Below, in pieces: positions 17,980 to 29,200 of a stretch of 37,635 nt of DNA. Source of the stretch: Colwellia sp. E2M01 (lineage in GTDB: Bacteria > Pseudomonadota > Gammaproteobacteria > Enterobacterales > Alteromonadaceae). The notes below the pieces were generated by a model, which saw only the letters and a list, made by a program, of their open reading frames with translations, was not told the DNA's origin and made no database searches. Every line of letters starts with the position of its first letter. Positions within the stretch are counted from its first letter, which is position 1. The stretch covers positions 59,962-97,596 of the forward strand of contig NZ_JAHKPR010000069.1 in NCBI RefSeq assembly GCF_018860585.1, written 5' to 3'. The position numbers and the translations under genes are program-made.

Positions 17980-20141
17980 ATGAACATTAATATCAACTTG
18001 ACTAAAAAAAACTCACCTCACTCTTTTTCTTCTTTATTATTAATTTCGCTATTGAGCACTATCGTCAGTGGTTGTGGCTCCTCAAGCTCAGAAAATGATA
18101 ACCTTATTATCGATCCTAATTTAGAGCCAGATAAAACCTTAGAAGATGGTACTAAACTTGTTGGTTTACCAAAAAATAAAACAAAATCATTATTTACCTC
18201 AACTACCGCAGATAGTAGCGAACAATATATTCGTAACTACTTAATAAAAACCTATAATGAAGTGCCTGAATATTATTATTCCGATTCAAGGTTAGATACA
18301 GCGGTTACTGAAGAAGCTGACAATGCAGAAGCTAACGATAAAACAGCTACATCTACGACCAATACGATTGAAGAAAGTGTTGACGAAGCAGATTTGATCA
18401 AAACGTTTTCACAAAGTGGTAAAGATTACTTAGTTACCATTACCCAACCCGAGCGAACCTACTTTTATGCCCGAAATGTTGAAGCTGTTGAAAGTTACAA
18501 ACAACAAAATACCGCCGCTAAACTAAATTTATTTAATATTGATACAATTCCCTCATCAACTTTATTAACCTCGGTATCATTAAACGAAGATGCCTATAAT
18601 GTATCGGGGATTTATTCTTATCAAAGTGCTGCTTCAGCAAACAGTAGCAGCACACAAATTGTTGCTCAAACCAGTTTGTGGCAAGCTCCTACAGATTGGA
18701 ATGATTATAACGTATGGGGATATGGCCGAACAGGCATCGAATCTACTCAGCTAACAAATCAAGAGTTTGGCGATAAGTGGTCAATCGTTTTTGATGGTCA
18801 TTTACTTGATAGTCGCCGTATTAACAATAATATGTACGTTGCACTTCGCCATTATAGTCGTATTAATACGCTTGAGTACCCTTATGGTAATGATGCCGAA
18901 AATGCGGCGATTATTGCCAAAAACAAACAAATAATTGAACAGCTTGATCTTAAAGCCTTACTTCCTACTGTTTCTATTAAATATACTGATAGCAATAATA
19001 CCTCCCCGGTATTTGACTTAGAAAGTTGTCATCTACCCAATAACGAAGAGCGTTTTGCTAATGGCTCAATTATGTTTAATTATGTTGCTCAAATAGATTT
19101 AGATACTGGCAGTATAATTACGGTACAGTGTATTTTATCTGAAATAAATCAATTATATATGAACGAAAAATCATTATTTTTAATTGATGCCAATAACTGG
19201 ACAGATCAAACATCACGCTTACATAAATTCAACTTAGCGATTTAAGTTACGATACGTCATTAACGATTGAAGGAACGCTCGGTTGGCGTAGTGCGCAATT
19301 TCGCATTAAAGAATTAACTGACGGTACAGTTGTCGCCATTACCAGTCAACCTGACTCTAACAATAATAATGCTCAAGACATCGCTTGGTGTTGTAATTTT
19401 AATAGTGATTGGATACATAAATTACAATTATTTCAAAAAGATGAAAGTAATGAATATCAAAAAATAGCAGAGCTACCTAATGAAAATAGTCCTGATAATG
19501 ATGATACCCCTCAGTCACTAGGTAAAGCAGGTGAAGATATTTACGGGGTTCGTATCGATGAAAACTCCGTTAAAGTTGTGACTTTTCAACAAACGGATCC
19601 GCTTTACGTATTTGATATAACAGATCGCGATAACCCTATTTTTAGCGGTGAGTTAGCCGATTCAGGTTTTTCTGCTTACTTACACACTTTTGATGATTTA
19701 ATTTTAGGGGTTGGTTATGATGCTAATGAATGGGGTAACCGTTTAGGTATGAAGGTAGAGTTATATAAAAGTGATGCTACGACGGCAGATGGTATTGTTA
19801 GTTTAGATGAATATTCATTTGGCACTTATGCCAATACACCGGTTGAATATGATCATCATGCTTTTACTTCCTTAGATATTAGTGACAATAAAATACGTAT
19901 AGCTATTCCTGCCAGTGTTTCAAATAACAGTGAGGAAAATGATTACTCTGGTTTGTTATTATTTAGTCTTGATAAAGACAACGAAGCCCTCAGTTTTGAC
20001 GGTAAGGTGATCAATACCATAGACTATCATTGGTCAAGTTGGTCTGATCGCGCTGTTATTCAGCATAGTGAACAAGGCAGTGTGGTGCATTATATTCACC
20101 TTGGGAAAGTTATTTCAGAGCTTTGGCCTGATAATGAGTAA
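17980..20141 (+). pseudogene. Beta-propeller domain lipoprotein, frameshifted
   Basis: A gene of about 720 codons for a secreted beta-propeller protein (the family with a C-terminal propeller distantly like WD40). The signal peptide ends in lipobox IVSGC with Cys32. The conserved early segment TTNTIEESVDEADLIKTF (about 126-143) is typical. The first frame ends at a TAA at 19243-19245 after HKFNLAI. The next frame continues at once as SDLSYDTSLTIEGTLGWRS and runs unbroken to the stop at 20139-20141. Restoring one A at about 19236 (ttagc to ttaagc) gives a continuous HKFNLSDLSYD. No stop or decay is seen elsewhere, so this is either a very recent mutation or a base-calling error. Function of the family is unknown. 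Confidence 0.8.
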
Positions 20142-20171
20142 CCGTTAAAATTAAGATAACCAAGACAACAA

Positions 20172-20204
20172 TACCAATAAGAAAACAGTACCAATAAGAA
20201 AACA
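20172..20204. repeat. 17-bp tandem repeat after the beta-propeller gene
   Basis: taccaataagaaaaca occurs twice with a period of 17 bases, about 30 bases past the stop codon. It resembles the short tandem duplications at other gene ends in this window. Confidence 0.8.
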
Positions 20205-20206
20205 AT

Positions 20207-20247
20207 AAAAAAGCCTGCTTCAATTAGCAGGCTTTTTATTTTTTTAC
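20207..20247. terminator. Bidirectional terminator ending the transglutaminase/ATP-grasp operon
   Basis: The stem aaaaagcctgct / agcaggcttttt has a six-base loop, with an A-run before and T-runs after. It serves the beta-propeller gene on the plus strand and the alpha-E gene on the minus strand. Confidence 0.9.
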
Positions 20248-20289
20248 TTTATGCATTTTTCACTTTGACTAAGTCAATAAGAACTCTGT

Positions 20290-21225
20290 TTAAATTTCTT
20301 CAGGAGGCTTTAAGAAATAAGACTCCGCTAATGCATTATGAATATCAGCCAGACGAATTTGAATGGTATCTATATAGTCATGTAAATAACCGTTCTTAAG
20401 TGCCCTAACATCTTTGTATTTTACTTCTTTAATTGTCTCATCAATCAGCTTAATTAACTCTAATGACTTAATAAGTGGCGAAATTAATTCTTTTAGTTCA
20501 TACAAACAAAATAGAATCGAACGCGGGAATATTTCGCTATGCATTACAAATTCGATAACATCTGAGCGCTGTACACGTACGCCCATTTGTTGACGATACA
20601 TTTGATAAGCACTTAACGAGCGTAATAAACTGATCCATTGAATATTTTCATAGGGCTTAGCTTCTTCACTGATAATAAGACTCTCTGAACGAATATCTAA
20701 AATGCGTGAGGTCATATCTGCACGTTCAATAATAGAGCCAAAACGAATGAATACATAACCTTGGTCATGATTAATGGTTGCATCCAACGCCCCAAATATT
20801 TGATGGGCAGAATCAATAATGGTTTTTAAGAAAGCAAAGCGACCACGTTTAGACAAACCTTCTTTTGAACTGTCTTTCACGTAATAATACAGGGTATTAA
20901 TTTCTTCCCATACATCTCTTGGTATTACATCACGTATAGTACGCGCACTTTCTCGAGCCGAGCTGATAGAGTTTAAAATGGAAGAGATATTATCATTACC
21001 CACTAATAAGTAGCGTAATGCTTTGGCTTCTGAGAAGTCGGTATGCGTTTCTAAATAAGTTTTACGGGCACCAATAATATCGACTAATGGCTCCCACCCC
21101 GTACTTACTCCTTTTGGTAAGTCCATCATCAGCATGTTATTTACATTGATCAAACGCGCGACATTTTCGGCACGTTCAATGTAACGAGATACCCAGTATA
21201 AAGTTTCACCTACTCTTGATAACAT
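20290..21225 (-). CDS. Alpha-E domain protein
   Basis: This 311-residue all-helical protein is the alpha-E family (formerly DUF403). The start at 21225 (MLSRVGETLYWVSRYIERAENVARL) is the family's usual N-terminus. It lies one base after the stop of the ATP-grasp gene, with gagg as Shine-Dalgarno inside that gene; an in-frame ATG 48 bases upstream is less likely. Further conserved segments are FIRFGSIIERADMTSRILD and HSEIFPRSILFCLYEL. No catalytic residues are known. The domain almost always occurs with circularly permuted ATP-grasp and transglutaminase proteins, as here, and presumably forms a complex with the ATP-grasp enzyme. It is the last gene of the operon. Confidence 0.92.
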   Translation of the reverse strand: MLSRVGETLYWVSRYIERAENVARLINVNNMLMMDLPKGVSTGWEPLVDIIGARKTYLETHTDFSEAKALRYLLVGNDNISSILNSISSARESARTIRDVIPRDVWEEINTLYYYVKDSSKEGLSKRGRFAFLKTIIDSAHQIFGALDATINHDQGYVFIRFGSIIERADMTSRILDIRSESLIISEEAKPYENIQWISLLRSLSAYQMYRQQMGVRVQRSDVIEFVMHSEIFPRSILFCLYELKELISPLIKSLELIKLIDETIKEVKYKDVRALKNGYLHDYIDTIQIRLADIHNALAESYFLKPPEEI

Positions 21226-21226
21226 A

Positions 21227-22681
21227 TTATTTAGCCTCTTCGTCAACAATCCAAGTATCTTTACTACCGCCACCTTGTGATGAATTCACGACGAGCGAGC
21301 CTTTATTCATAGCAACTCGGGTTAAGCCCCCTGTTGTTACTTTAGTATCTTTACCTGACGATAAAATAAAAGGTCTTAAGTCAACATGACGACCATCGGG
21401 TTCAATACCGTCTAATGTTGGCACAGTTGATAAACTTAACGTGGGTTGAGCTACCCAGTTACGTGGATCTTTCTTAATTGATGCAATGGTTTCTTGCTGT
21501 TCTTTTTTGGTCGACTTTGGACCAATTAATAATCCATAGCCACCTGACTCATTGGCTGGTTTTACCACTAACTTATCGATATTCTTGATCACATGATCAC
21601 ATTCTTTTTCATCCATGCATTTAAACGTAGGAACATTGGCAATTTTCGCCTCTTCTCCTAAATAGTATTTAATCATATCAGGAACATAAGCATAAACTAC
21701 TTTATCATCGGCTACCCCTGCACCAGGCGCATTCACTAAAGCAACGTTGCCTTTAGACCAAGCACGCATTAAACCTGGAACACCAAGTTGAGAGTCAGGT
21801 AAGAAGGCTTCAGGATCTAAATATAAATCATCAATACGGCGATAAATAACATCAACACGTTGTAAACCCGTTATGGTACGCATATAAACACAGTCGTCTT
21901 TTTCAACAACAAGGTCGCGCCCTTCTACCAGCTCACAACCCATTTCTTGAGCAAGATAACAATGCTCAAAATAAGCGGAGTTAAATACACCAGGGGTTAA
22001 TACCACAACTTCAGGACGATCATGTGGTCGAGGCGTCATCGCCGCTAACATATCAAAAAGTTGTGAAGGGTAATCATCAACAGGAAGGATTGGCACCTGT
22101 TCAAATAATTCGGGGAATACACGTTTCATTACCGAGCGGTTTTCAAGCATATAAGAAACGCCTGAAGGAACACGTAAGTTGTCTTCTAAGACAAACATAG
22201 TACCGTTGCCATCACGTACTAAGTCTGAGCCACAAATATGTGCCCATATTTTATTCGGAGGGTTTATACCCACACATTGTTTACGAAAATTAACAGATTT
22301 TTCTAAAAGACCTTTAGGAAAAACACCGTCTTTTATGATTTTTTGATCATGATACAGATCATCAATAAATAAGTTCAGCGCTTCAACACGTTGTTTTAAG
22401 CCTGTTTCAATGCCTTGCCATTCATTTTTTCCTATGGTGCGAGGGATGATATCAAAAGGCCAAGCTCTATCAATCATCGAGCCTTCATCGTATACCGTAA
22501 AACTAATACCCATTTCTTTAATGGCTAAATCGGCAACTGCGCGTGCAGTTCTTAATTCTTCACCCGATAACTTTGAAAAAAACTGAGCTAATTTCTCACC
22601 GTGTAATCTAACTTTACCTTGACCGTCAATTAACTCATCAAAGAAGCCATTCGTTTGGTACCGTTTCCAATCAATTTTCAT
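21227..22681 (-). CDS. Circularly permuted type 2 ATP-grasp protein
   Basis: A 484-residue predicted ATP-dependent carboxylate-amine ligase of the circularly permuted ATP-grasp family (former DUF404/DUF407). Recognisable blocks in order are the FDIIPRTIGKNEW start region (75-87), LEDNLRVPSGVSYMLENR (about 164-181), LTPGVFNSAYFEH, VDVIYRRIDDLYLDP, NAPGAGVADDKVVYAYVPDMI, the nucleotide-binding KPANESGGYG (Lys374 on) and VAQPTLSLSTVPT followed by HVDLRPF. All are intact, so it should be active. It probably forms a peptide-like bond on an unknown substrate. It precedes the alpha-E gene by one base and follows the transglutaminase by 60 bases. Shine-Dalgarno aagg is present. Confidence 0.93.
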   Translation of the reverse strand: MKIDWKRYQTNGFFDELIDGQGKVRLHGEKLAQFFSKLSGEELRTARAVADLAIKEMGISFTVYDEGSMIDRAWPFDIIPRTIGKNEWQGIETGLKQRVEALNLFIDDLYHDQKIIKDGVFPKGLLEKSVNFRKQCVGINPPNKIWAHICGSDLVRDGNGTMFVLEDNLRVPSGVSYMLENRSVMKRVFPELFEQVPILPVDDYPSQLFDMLAAMTPRPHDRPEVVVLTPGVFNSAYFEHCYLAQEMGCELVEGRDLVVEKDDCVYMRTITGLQRVDVIYRRIDDLYLDPEAFLPDSQLGVPGLMRAWSKGNVALVNAPGAGVADDKVVYAYVPDMIKYYLGEEAKIANVPTFKCMDEKECDHVIKNIDKLVVKPANESGGYGLLIGPKSTKKEQQETIASIKKDPRNWVAQPTLSLSTVPTLDGIEPDGRHVDLRPFILSSGKDTKVTTGGLTRVAMNKGSLVVNSSQGGGSKDTWIVDEEAK

Positions 22682-22741
22682 ACACTTTCGCCTTATTAAT
22701 CATTAACTCATTAAATCATTATGAAGATGCAGCGATTAAAA

Positions 22742-23620
22742 TTACTCTAATCGAACCATATCGACTGCGACATCTAATAGTGAGTTACCACCACCAAACA
22801 CCACTCCTTTTAATGGGGAAACATCAGAGAAGTCACGCCCAACCGCTAAAGTTATATGCTGCTCACTCGGCAATACATTATTGGTTGGGTCAAAATCTAC
22901 CCAGCCACAACCGGGAAGAAAAACAGAGAACCACGCATGTGTTGCATCTGCGCCTTCTAATTTTTCTTCACCCTCGGGTGGCAGAGTTTCGATATAACCG
23001 CTCACATATCTTCCCGCTACCCCTATGCTACGTAAGCACGCAAGTGCAAAGTGTGCAAAATCTTGGCAAACGCCCCTTTTTTGTGCAAACACCACACTTA
23101 GAGGGGTACTGATCGTGCTAAATCCAGGATCATACTTGAAGTCATGAAAAATCCGTGCCATTAAGCCTTTGCATGCAGAAATTAATGTTTCTTCTGGTTT
23201 AAAAGACACTAACGCATATTCTTTAATGCCTGTTTCAATCGGCGTTAGCGTCGAAGGTAAAATAAACTCAGAAGTGCGTAGTAGCTCTTTAGTATTAGGT
23301 GCTGCTAATAAATCTCGCACTTCAGTCCATGACATATCAAGATTATCTATATCATTATTCGCTGTTACTAATAATTCAACCTCACTCGTTACCGTAACAT
23401 TTAATGTTTTATATTGTGTTGATATTTCAAAAACAGTGACATTATTATTAAAGTAATCGGTAAATTGCTGTAAGTAATTAGCGTGAGGAACAATTTCAAT
23501 ACGGCTATTATGACAAATTTGTCCTCGGCTCGTTTTCGGTGTTAATCTTGCCTGATTTTGACACAAGGTGACAAAATCAGAATATTGATACGTTGTTGAG
23601 TGTTTTATTTTATATTTCAC
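22742..23620 (-). CDS. Transglutaminase-like protein
   Basis: A 292-residue protein with an N-terminal bacterial-transglutaminase-like beta domain (1-110; begins MKYKIKHSTTYQYSDFV) and a papain-like transglutaminase core. The triad is visible: Cys185 in RGVCQDFAH, His228 in DATHAWF and Asp244 in WVDFDPTN. It has no signal peptide and is cytoplasmic. Such proteins may act as amidases or peptidases rather than cross-linkers. The start overlaps the stop of the upstream ATP-grasp/alpha-E fusion gene by ATGA, implying coupled translation. The substrate is presumably the product of the ATP-grasp ligases in this operon. Confidence 0.92.
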   Translation of the reverse strand: MKYKIKHSTTYQYSDFVTLCQNQARLTPKTSRGQICHNSRIEIVPHANYLQQFTDYFNNNVTVFEISTQYKTLNVTVTSEVELLVTANNDIDNLDMSWTEVRDLLAAPNTKELLRTSEFILPSTLTPIETGIKEYALVSFKPEETLISACKGLMARIFHDFKYDPGFSTISTPLSVVFAQKRGVCQDFAHFALACLRSIGVAGRYVSGYIETLPPEGEEKLEGADATHAWFSVFLPGCGWVDFDPTNNVLPSEQHITLAVGRDFSDVSPLKGVVFGGGNSLLDVAVDMVRLE

Positions 23621-26187
23621 GATTGTGCTTGTTCAATATTGGTCCAATTTAGCTTATGAGCTGTTTGGGTATGAGAAAAATATTGTAATAATAATACATC
23701 ACAAAATGTGTCTAAGTTAATACGGATATTATGACAAAATTCAATTAAATTCTGACGCTGCCCTTCATCACTTTGCTGTAAGTAATCTTTTTCAGTTATT
23801 GAGCAACTTGTTTTAGACAATAAAATTGCTTTTTCATGAGCAGAAATAACGCCTGGGCGTCTTTTCGTTGGTAGATGACGACACAAGTCATCTATTTGTT
23901 CTAGTTGAAATAATAATGAACGTGGATATTCGGCATCAAGTAGTAATAACTCAAGCCCTGTGCCAATACTTTGGTGCATTCTGTAACGGCGTTTATGTGT
24001 TACTAAACTAATTTGACAACTTAATACCGCTTCAAGTACGCCTAATTCTTCTGCTTCTTCATATTCTTGCGTTAATAGCGCCGCACTTAATGCATTAATT
24101 TGAATACTACGCTCCATGCGGCGACCAATCTCTAACAAAAACCAACCGTTACTATTGGGCATACAGTCAGTAATAGAGCCATTAAAGGCCATGATCGAAC
24201 CAATAATTCTATCTAACAGGCTTTGCATGTTACGGGTAGAGATAAAGCCCGTTACATTTTTTAATTGTTGTATTTGTCCGTTAATATCATCCATCATCCG
24301 ACGACTATCATGCGAGAGCAATTCTTGTATTTGCTTGGAGGCATTACATAAATATTCTAAAGTATTAATAATACTGCCCGCACATTGTTTATCTGCCAAC
24401 AATTGTAACGCCATTTCTTTAGGTGAAACATCTACTGATTCATTTACTATTGCACTATTTTCGGCGTAAGGATAAACAATACGTTGTGATCTTATTGCTT
24501 CTACAAAGCGAGAGACTACGCTAGTTCGTACAGGATCTGAATAAATAGCCGCTTCGGTATATTTATCAATAAATATACGCAAAATACGCACGGTACTTTC
24601 GCTTCGCTCTAAATAACGACCAAACCAAAAAAGGTGCTCTGCTGTTCGGCTAGAAATAACCCCTTCTAATAGGCTAACATCCATACGTAGCCTTGTTGGA
24701 AAAGCGGCGTTGCTAATATCAGTATCTTTTTCAGTGTGGATCCAAGTATCTTTTATCCAACCTGCCATGCCAGCATCGTTAGAAAATTGTTGTGAAAAAC
24801 ACAAAGCAGAAGGTAATACTTCAACACCATGCTCTGTTGTTAACGCATAACACCTGAAAATAACAGGTTTAGCAACAAGTTTTCCTTTAATCCAAAATGG
24901 TGCTGTGCTTAGCTCAGCTTTATCTTGAAAATAATAGTTATCTGGCTGCTCATTTATTAAGTCTTTTACTTTCTCAGACTGCGCGGCAGCGTCTATCTTA
25001 AACTGTGGATCTTGATGGCTCAGTAGTTCAAGTGATTTCCAGTCTAAGGTTTTAGCCTGCTCTACATCGTAATAATTCGGCTCACTGAGCAGTAATGGCT
25101 CTTGTAATAATAATTCTGATAATTTATTTAACTGACATTTTATCGCTGGTGATGATAACGCACCGCTACCAAAGGGATTTAATACTTTAACATTGCCTTC
25201 TCTAACAGCTTGTAATAAGCCTGGAATACCATGTAATGAATAGTCAATTTGTTCTAATGAGTCGATATTACGGTCAGGTAACCAACGTAAAATAACGTTA
25301 ATTTTACCTAAACCTTGTAATGATTTTAAACAGACTTCACCTTCACGTACCGTTAAATCGGCACTTTGCACTAAGGTGTAGCCAAAGTAAGTTGATAAGA
25401 ATGCATGTTCGTTATAATTAGGATCTTCTATTCCTTGCGTTAAAATAACCACACGAGGATCGTCCATATAACGGGAATATTCATTAATAGCATCTTGGAA
25501 ACTAGATAAAAACTCTTTAATTTGTAATACGCTACAATCAGCAAATTCTTCTGCCATTACACGACGGGCAATAATTCGGCTTTTAAGTAATAAACCTAAA
25601 CCTAAAGGGCACTGGCAATGATCAGTTAATACTTTAAATTCACCTGACGGTGTACGATAAAGATCAACAGCGGTAAAAAATAACTTTAATTCATCATTAG
25701 GTAAACTAAAGCCTTCTCGCAGGTAATTACTGTTTTCATATAATTTACGGGCGTTAATATGACCATCAATCAGTAATTTTTGCTCACCATAAATATCGGC
25801 TTGAATTTGATTTAATAATTGGGTGCGTTGTTTAACGCCCTCAACAATTAAACTCCAATCAGATTTGGAGAACATAAAAGGTAATGGATCAAAATTGCAC
25901 TCTTTACTGCTTTCATGTTTGACATTACCATTTTGCATTAATTGGCTGATTTCAATAGCACGACCACTAACATCTTCGCTAGATAAGCTCTCTAAGCGAT
26001 TAAATAGTGCATCCCAATGAATAGGCTCTAAGCCACTATGATTAACAAGCTCGTCATGAATATGAGGCTTATTGATATACAAGGATAACCACTCTGGCAA
26101 TTCTGACATCGCATTATTATTGTGATACAAACTGCGTGTGCTCCATGGTGAATAATCGTTTGAAATAGTGTCATTAATATACGACAT
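23617..26187 (-). CDS. Circularly permuted ATP-grasp / alpha-E fusion protein
   Basis: An 856-residue two-domain protein. The start at 26187 (MSYIND) is preferred over an ATG 30 bases earlier, with gtggaa upstream. Residues about 70-500 are a circularly permuted ATP-grasp domain (VLTDHCQCPLGLG, VVILTQGIEDPNYNEHAFL, INVILRWLPDRNIDSLEQI, NPFGSGALSSPAI, ELSTAPFW). From about 520 a complete alpha-E domain follows (LLEGVISSRTAEHLFWFGRYLERSEST). At the place of the KPANESGGYG motif of the stand-alone paralogue the sequence is PQFKIDAAAQS, so the ATP site is diverged. It overlaps the following transglutaminase gene by ATGA. It is probably a partner or regulator of the intact ligase, or a ligase with changed specificity. 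Confidence 0.9.
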   Translation of the reverse strand: MSYINDTISNDYSPWSTRSLYHNNNAMSELPEWLSLYINKPHIHDELVNHSGLEPIHWDALFNRLESLSSEDVSGRAIEISQLMQNGNVKHESSKECNFDPLPFMFSKSDWSLIVEGVKQRTQLLNQIQADIYGEQKLLIDGHINARKLYENSNYLREGFSLPNDELKLFFTAVDLYRTPSGEFKVLTDHCQCPLGLGLLLKSRIIARRVMAEEFADCSVLQIKEFLSSFQDAINEYSRYMDDPRVVILTQGIEDPNYNEHAFLSTYFGYTLVQSADLTVREGEVCLKSLQGLGKINVILRWLPDRNIDSLEQIDYSLHGIPGLLQAVREGNVKVLNPFGSGALSSPAIKCQLNKLSELLLQEPLLLSEPNYYDVEQAKTLDWKSLELLSHQDPQFKIDAAAQSEKVKDLINEQPDNYYFQDKAELSTAPFWIKGKLVAKPVIFRCYALTTEHGVEVLPSALCFSQQFSNDAGMAGWIKDTWIHTEKDTDISNAAFPTRLRMDVSLLEGVISSRTAEHLFWFGRYLERSESTVRILRIFIDKYTEAAIYSDPVRTSVVSRFVEAIRSQRIVYPYAENSAIVNESVDVSPKEMALQLLADKQCAGSIINTLEYLCNASKQIQELLSHDSRRMMDDINGQIQQLKNVTGFISTRNMQSLLDRIIGSIMAFNGSITDCMPNSNGWFLLEIGRRMERSIQINALSAALLTQEYEEAEELGVLEAVLSCQISLVTHKRRYRMHQSIGTGLELLLLDAEYPRSLLFQLEQIDDLCRHLPTKRRPGVISAHEKAILLSKTSCSITEKDYLQQSDEGQRQNLIEFCHNIRINLDTFCDVLLLQYFSHTQTAHKLNWTNIEQAQS

Positions 26188-26271
26188 AACTAATAATTCC
26201 ACTTTAAATAAATTCAAAGTGGAATTATACAGTTATTAATACCTATTTCAGCTATGTTTCAACATTAACGC

Positions 26272-29200
26272 TTATTTAAAAGCAGGTTGACGACGTAAAT
26301 CTAAGGTATGTGGATAATCAGCATTAATACTTTCTTCTTCTGGTACCACAAAATCGCTAACCGTTTCCGCAGAATTAAAGCTACGCGTCATGGTTGAAGG
26401 GCTCCAAGGTGGTAGAGAAGAAGCTTGTAAAGAAGCGCTATGACCATGTTCCCAAAACCTTGCAACTCGACGACCTTCTGCTTCAAAAGCATTAACAGGT
26501 AAGCTTTCAGGGTTACGACCGCCAGCATGACTTACATGGTAAACAAAGCCACCTAACGAACGTCCTTCCCATGTATCAATTAAATCAAACGTTAGTGGTG
26601 CATGTACGCCAATGGTTGGGTGCAATGCAGTAGGCGGTTGCCATGCTCGGTATCGAATACCCGCGACTTGCTCATCTATGGCTTTGCCTTTAACCTTTTT
26701 AAGCGGTACTCGACGACCATTACAAGTAACAGCATAACGATCACTAATTGCGCCGGTCACTTTAAGTTGTACTCGCTCTAATGACGAATCAACATATCTC
26801 GCAGTGCCCGAACCTGTAGCTTCTTCTCCAAGTACGTGCCAAGGTTCAATCGCGGTTCTTAATTCTAGTGTTACGTTATCAAGCTCTCGCGTACCACAGA
26901 CTGGGAATCTAAATTCAAAGAATGGGTCTAACCAACTTAGTTGGAACGGGAAGCCTGATTGTTGTAAATCACGACAAATTTCTGCTAGGTCGTTTTCTAC
27001 ATATTGCGGCAATAAGAATTTATCGTGTAACTCAGTGCCCCAACGTACCAATGGTTTGTGATAAGGTTTTTTCCAGAACCAAGCTAATAAAGTACGCAAT
27101 AATACCATTTGCACAAGACTCATTTGCTCGTGCGGCGGCATTTCAAAACCACGGAACTCAACAATACCTAAGCGACCTGTTGAAGAGTCTGGTGAGTAGA
27201 GTTTATCTATACAAAATTCAGCTCTATGAGTGTTACCTGTTAAATCGACAAGTAAGTTACGTAGTAATCTATCGACTAACCAAGGCTCGGGTACTTCACC
27301 TTCTGGCATATGTGAGAAGGCAATTTCAAGTTCATATAATATTTCGTCACGGGCTTCATCAACACGTGGCGCTTGGCTTGTTGGGCCAATAAACAAACCT
27401 GAAAATAAGTAAGACAACCCTGGGTGATGCTGCCAGTAGGTAATAAAGCTTCGTAAAATATCAGGACGACGCAAGAACGGACTTTGATCTGGCGTTTCAC
27501 CACCTAAAGTTACATGGTTACCACCACCGGTTCCGGTATGACGACCATCTGCCATAAATTTATCAGTACCTAAACGTGCTTGTTTAGCTAAACCATATAA
27601 GGTTGTTGTACGCTCAACTAATTGATTCCATGAGATAGAAGGATGGATATTCACTTCAATTACACCTGGATCTGGCGTTACTGCATATTTTTCTACACGA
27701 CTATCTTTAGGTGGACTATAACCTTCAATGACCAATGGCATTTTCAGCTCTTTGGCTACCGATTCAACTTCAGTTAATAGACCTAAATATTGTTCAAAAT
27801 GACTAGTTGGCGGCATAAAGATATATAAACGCCCTTCTCTGACTTCTAAAGCCATTGCCGTTTTGATCATTTCTTTACCAATGAAGCCTTTCTTCAATTT
27901 TTTACTTTTGGCAAAGGTTTCAGGAATATCAAATGGATCACGATCAATAATGTTATCTGTCCACTCAAGACTATCTAATGGCAAACGATAACCTAATGGA
28001 GACTCACCGGGTAACAAGAAACAATGACCGCGTTTAAATTCCCAAGTACATGATTGCCAGCAGTTTTTGCCGGTATTCCATTGTAAAGGTAAAACATAGC
28101 CTACAGGGTTTTCTATGCCCTGCTCCATTTTTTCTAAAAAGCCTTTACGGCTCATGGCGTCGACTAGTTTAGAGTCTTTTGGTCCGGGCTCAATCGGTAA
28201 AGAGCCTTCTTGCCATAAATGATAAAGAATATCTTCATAGGCTGTGGTTAAGGCTTTTTTACCAAGACCTAACTTATCGCTGAGTTTTTCAGCAAATTTT
28301 TTGGTGTCTTTATGATTTAAACCGTAATCTTTATTCGGATCAGCGAGTAAACTCACGTCATTCCATAAAGCTACGCCATCTTTACGCCAATAACAGGCGT
28401 ATTGCCAACGCGGTAACGGCTCTCCTGGATACCACTTACCTTGACCATAATGGGTAAAACCGCCCTTGGTGAAAACTTTATTCATTTCTACAAATAAGTT
28501 TTGCGCTAATACTCTTTTTTCTTTGCCGTCAGCTTCTGTATTCCATTGTGGATGTTCCATATCATCAATAGAAATGAACGTTGGCTCTCCACCCATAGTT
28601 AAATGAATGCCTTCTTCAGCATATACTTCATCAACCTGCTGTCCTAAACGGTTTATCGCCGCCCATTGAGGATCAGAATAAGGTTTAGTGACGCGTGGAT
28701 CTTCATGTACGCGGGTTACTTTATTATAAAAGCTAAATTCTGACTTACAGTCATCAATACCACCGGTAACAGGTGCCGCTGAGCTTGGCTCTGGCGTACA
28801 CGCTAATGGAATATGACCTTCGCCGGCAAATAAGCCAGAGGTTGGATCAAGTCCAATCCAACCGGCGCCTGGAATATAAACTTCGGTCCAAGCATGTAAA
28901 TCGGTAAAGTCTTCTTCAGGACCACTTGGACCGTCTAAAGATTTTTGATCTGAGGTTAATTGCACTAGGTAACCTGACACAAAACGAGACGCTAAACCTA
29001 AATGACGAAACAGTTGTACTAACAACCAAGCAGAATCACGACACGACCCCGTTTTTTTAGTTACGGTTTCGTTCGGTGTTTGAACACCCGGCTCCAAGCG
29101 AATACCGTAGCCTACTAAGTTATATATAGCTTGGTTAACTGATACTAAATAATCTACACTGCGGATTTTTTCGGTTGGACGTAAAGAGTCAATTAACTCA

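Noticed and set aside
19227-19245. Programmed ribosomal frameshift in the beta-propeller gene
   Set aside because: No slippery heptamer or strong downstream structure is seen at the shift. A single-base deletion is simpler.
26804-27503. Several 60-156-codon frames overlapping the DUF2126 gene
   Set aside because: They lie within the strongly conserved large transglutaminase gene, have no ribosome-binding sites and match no family.
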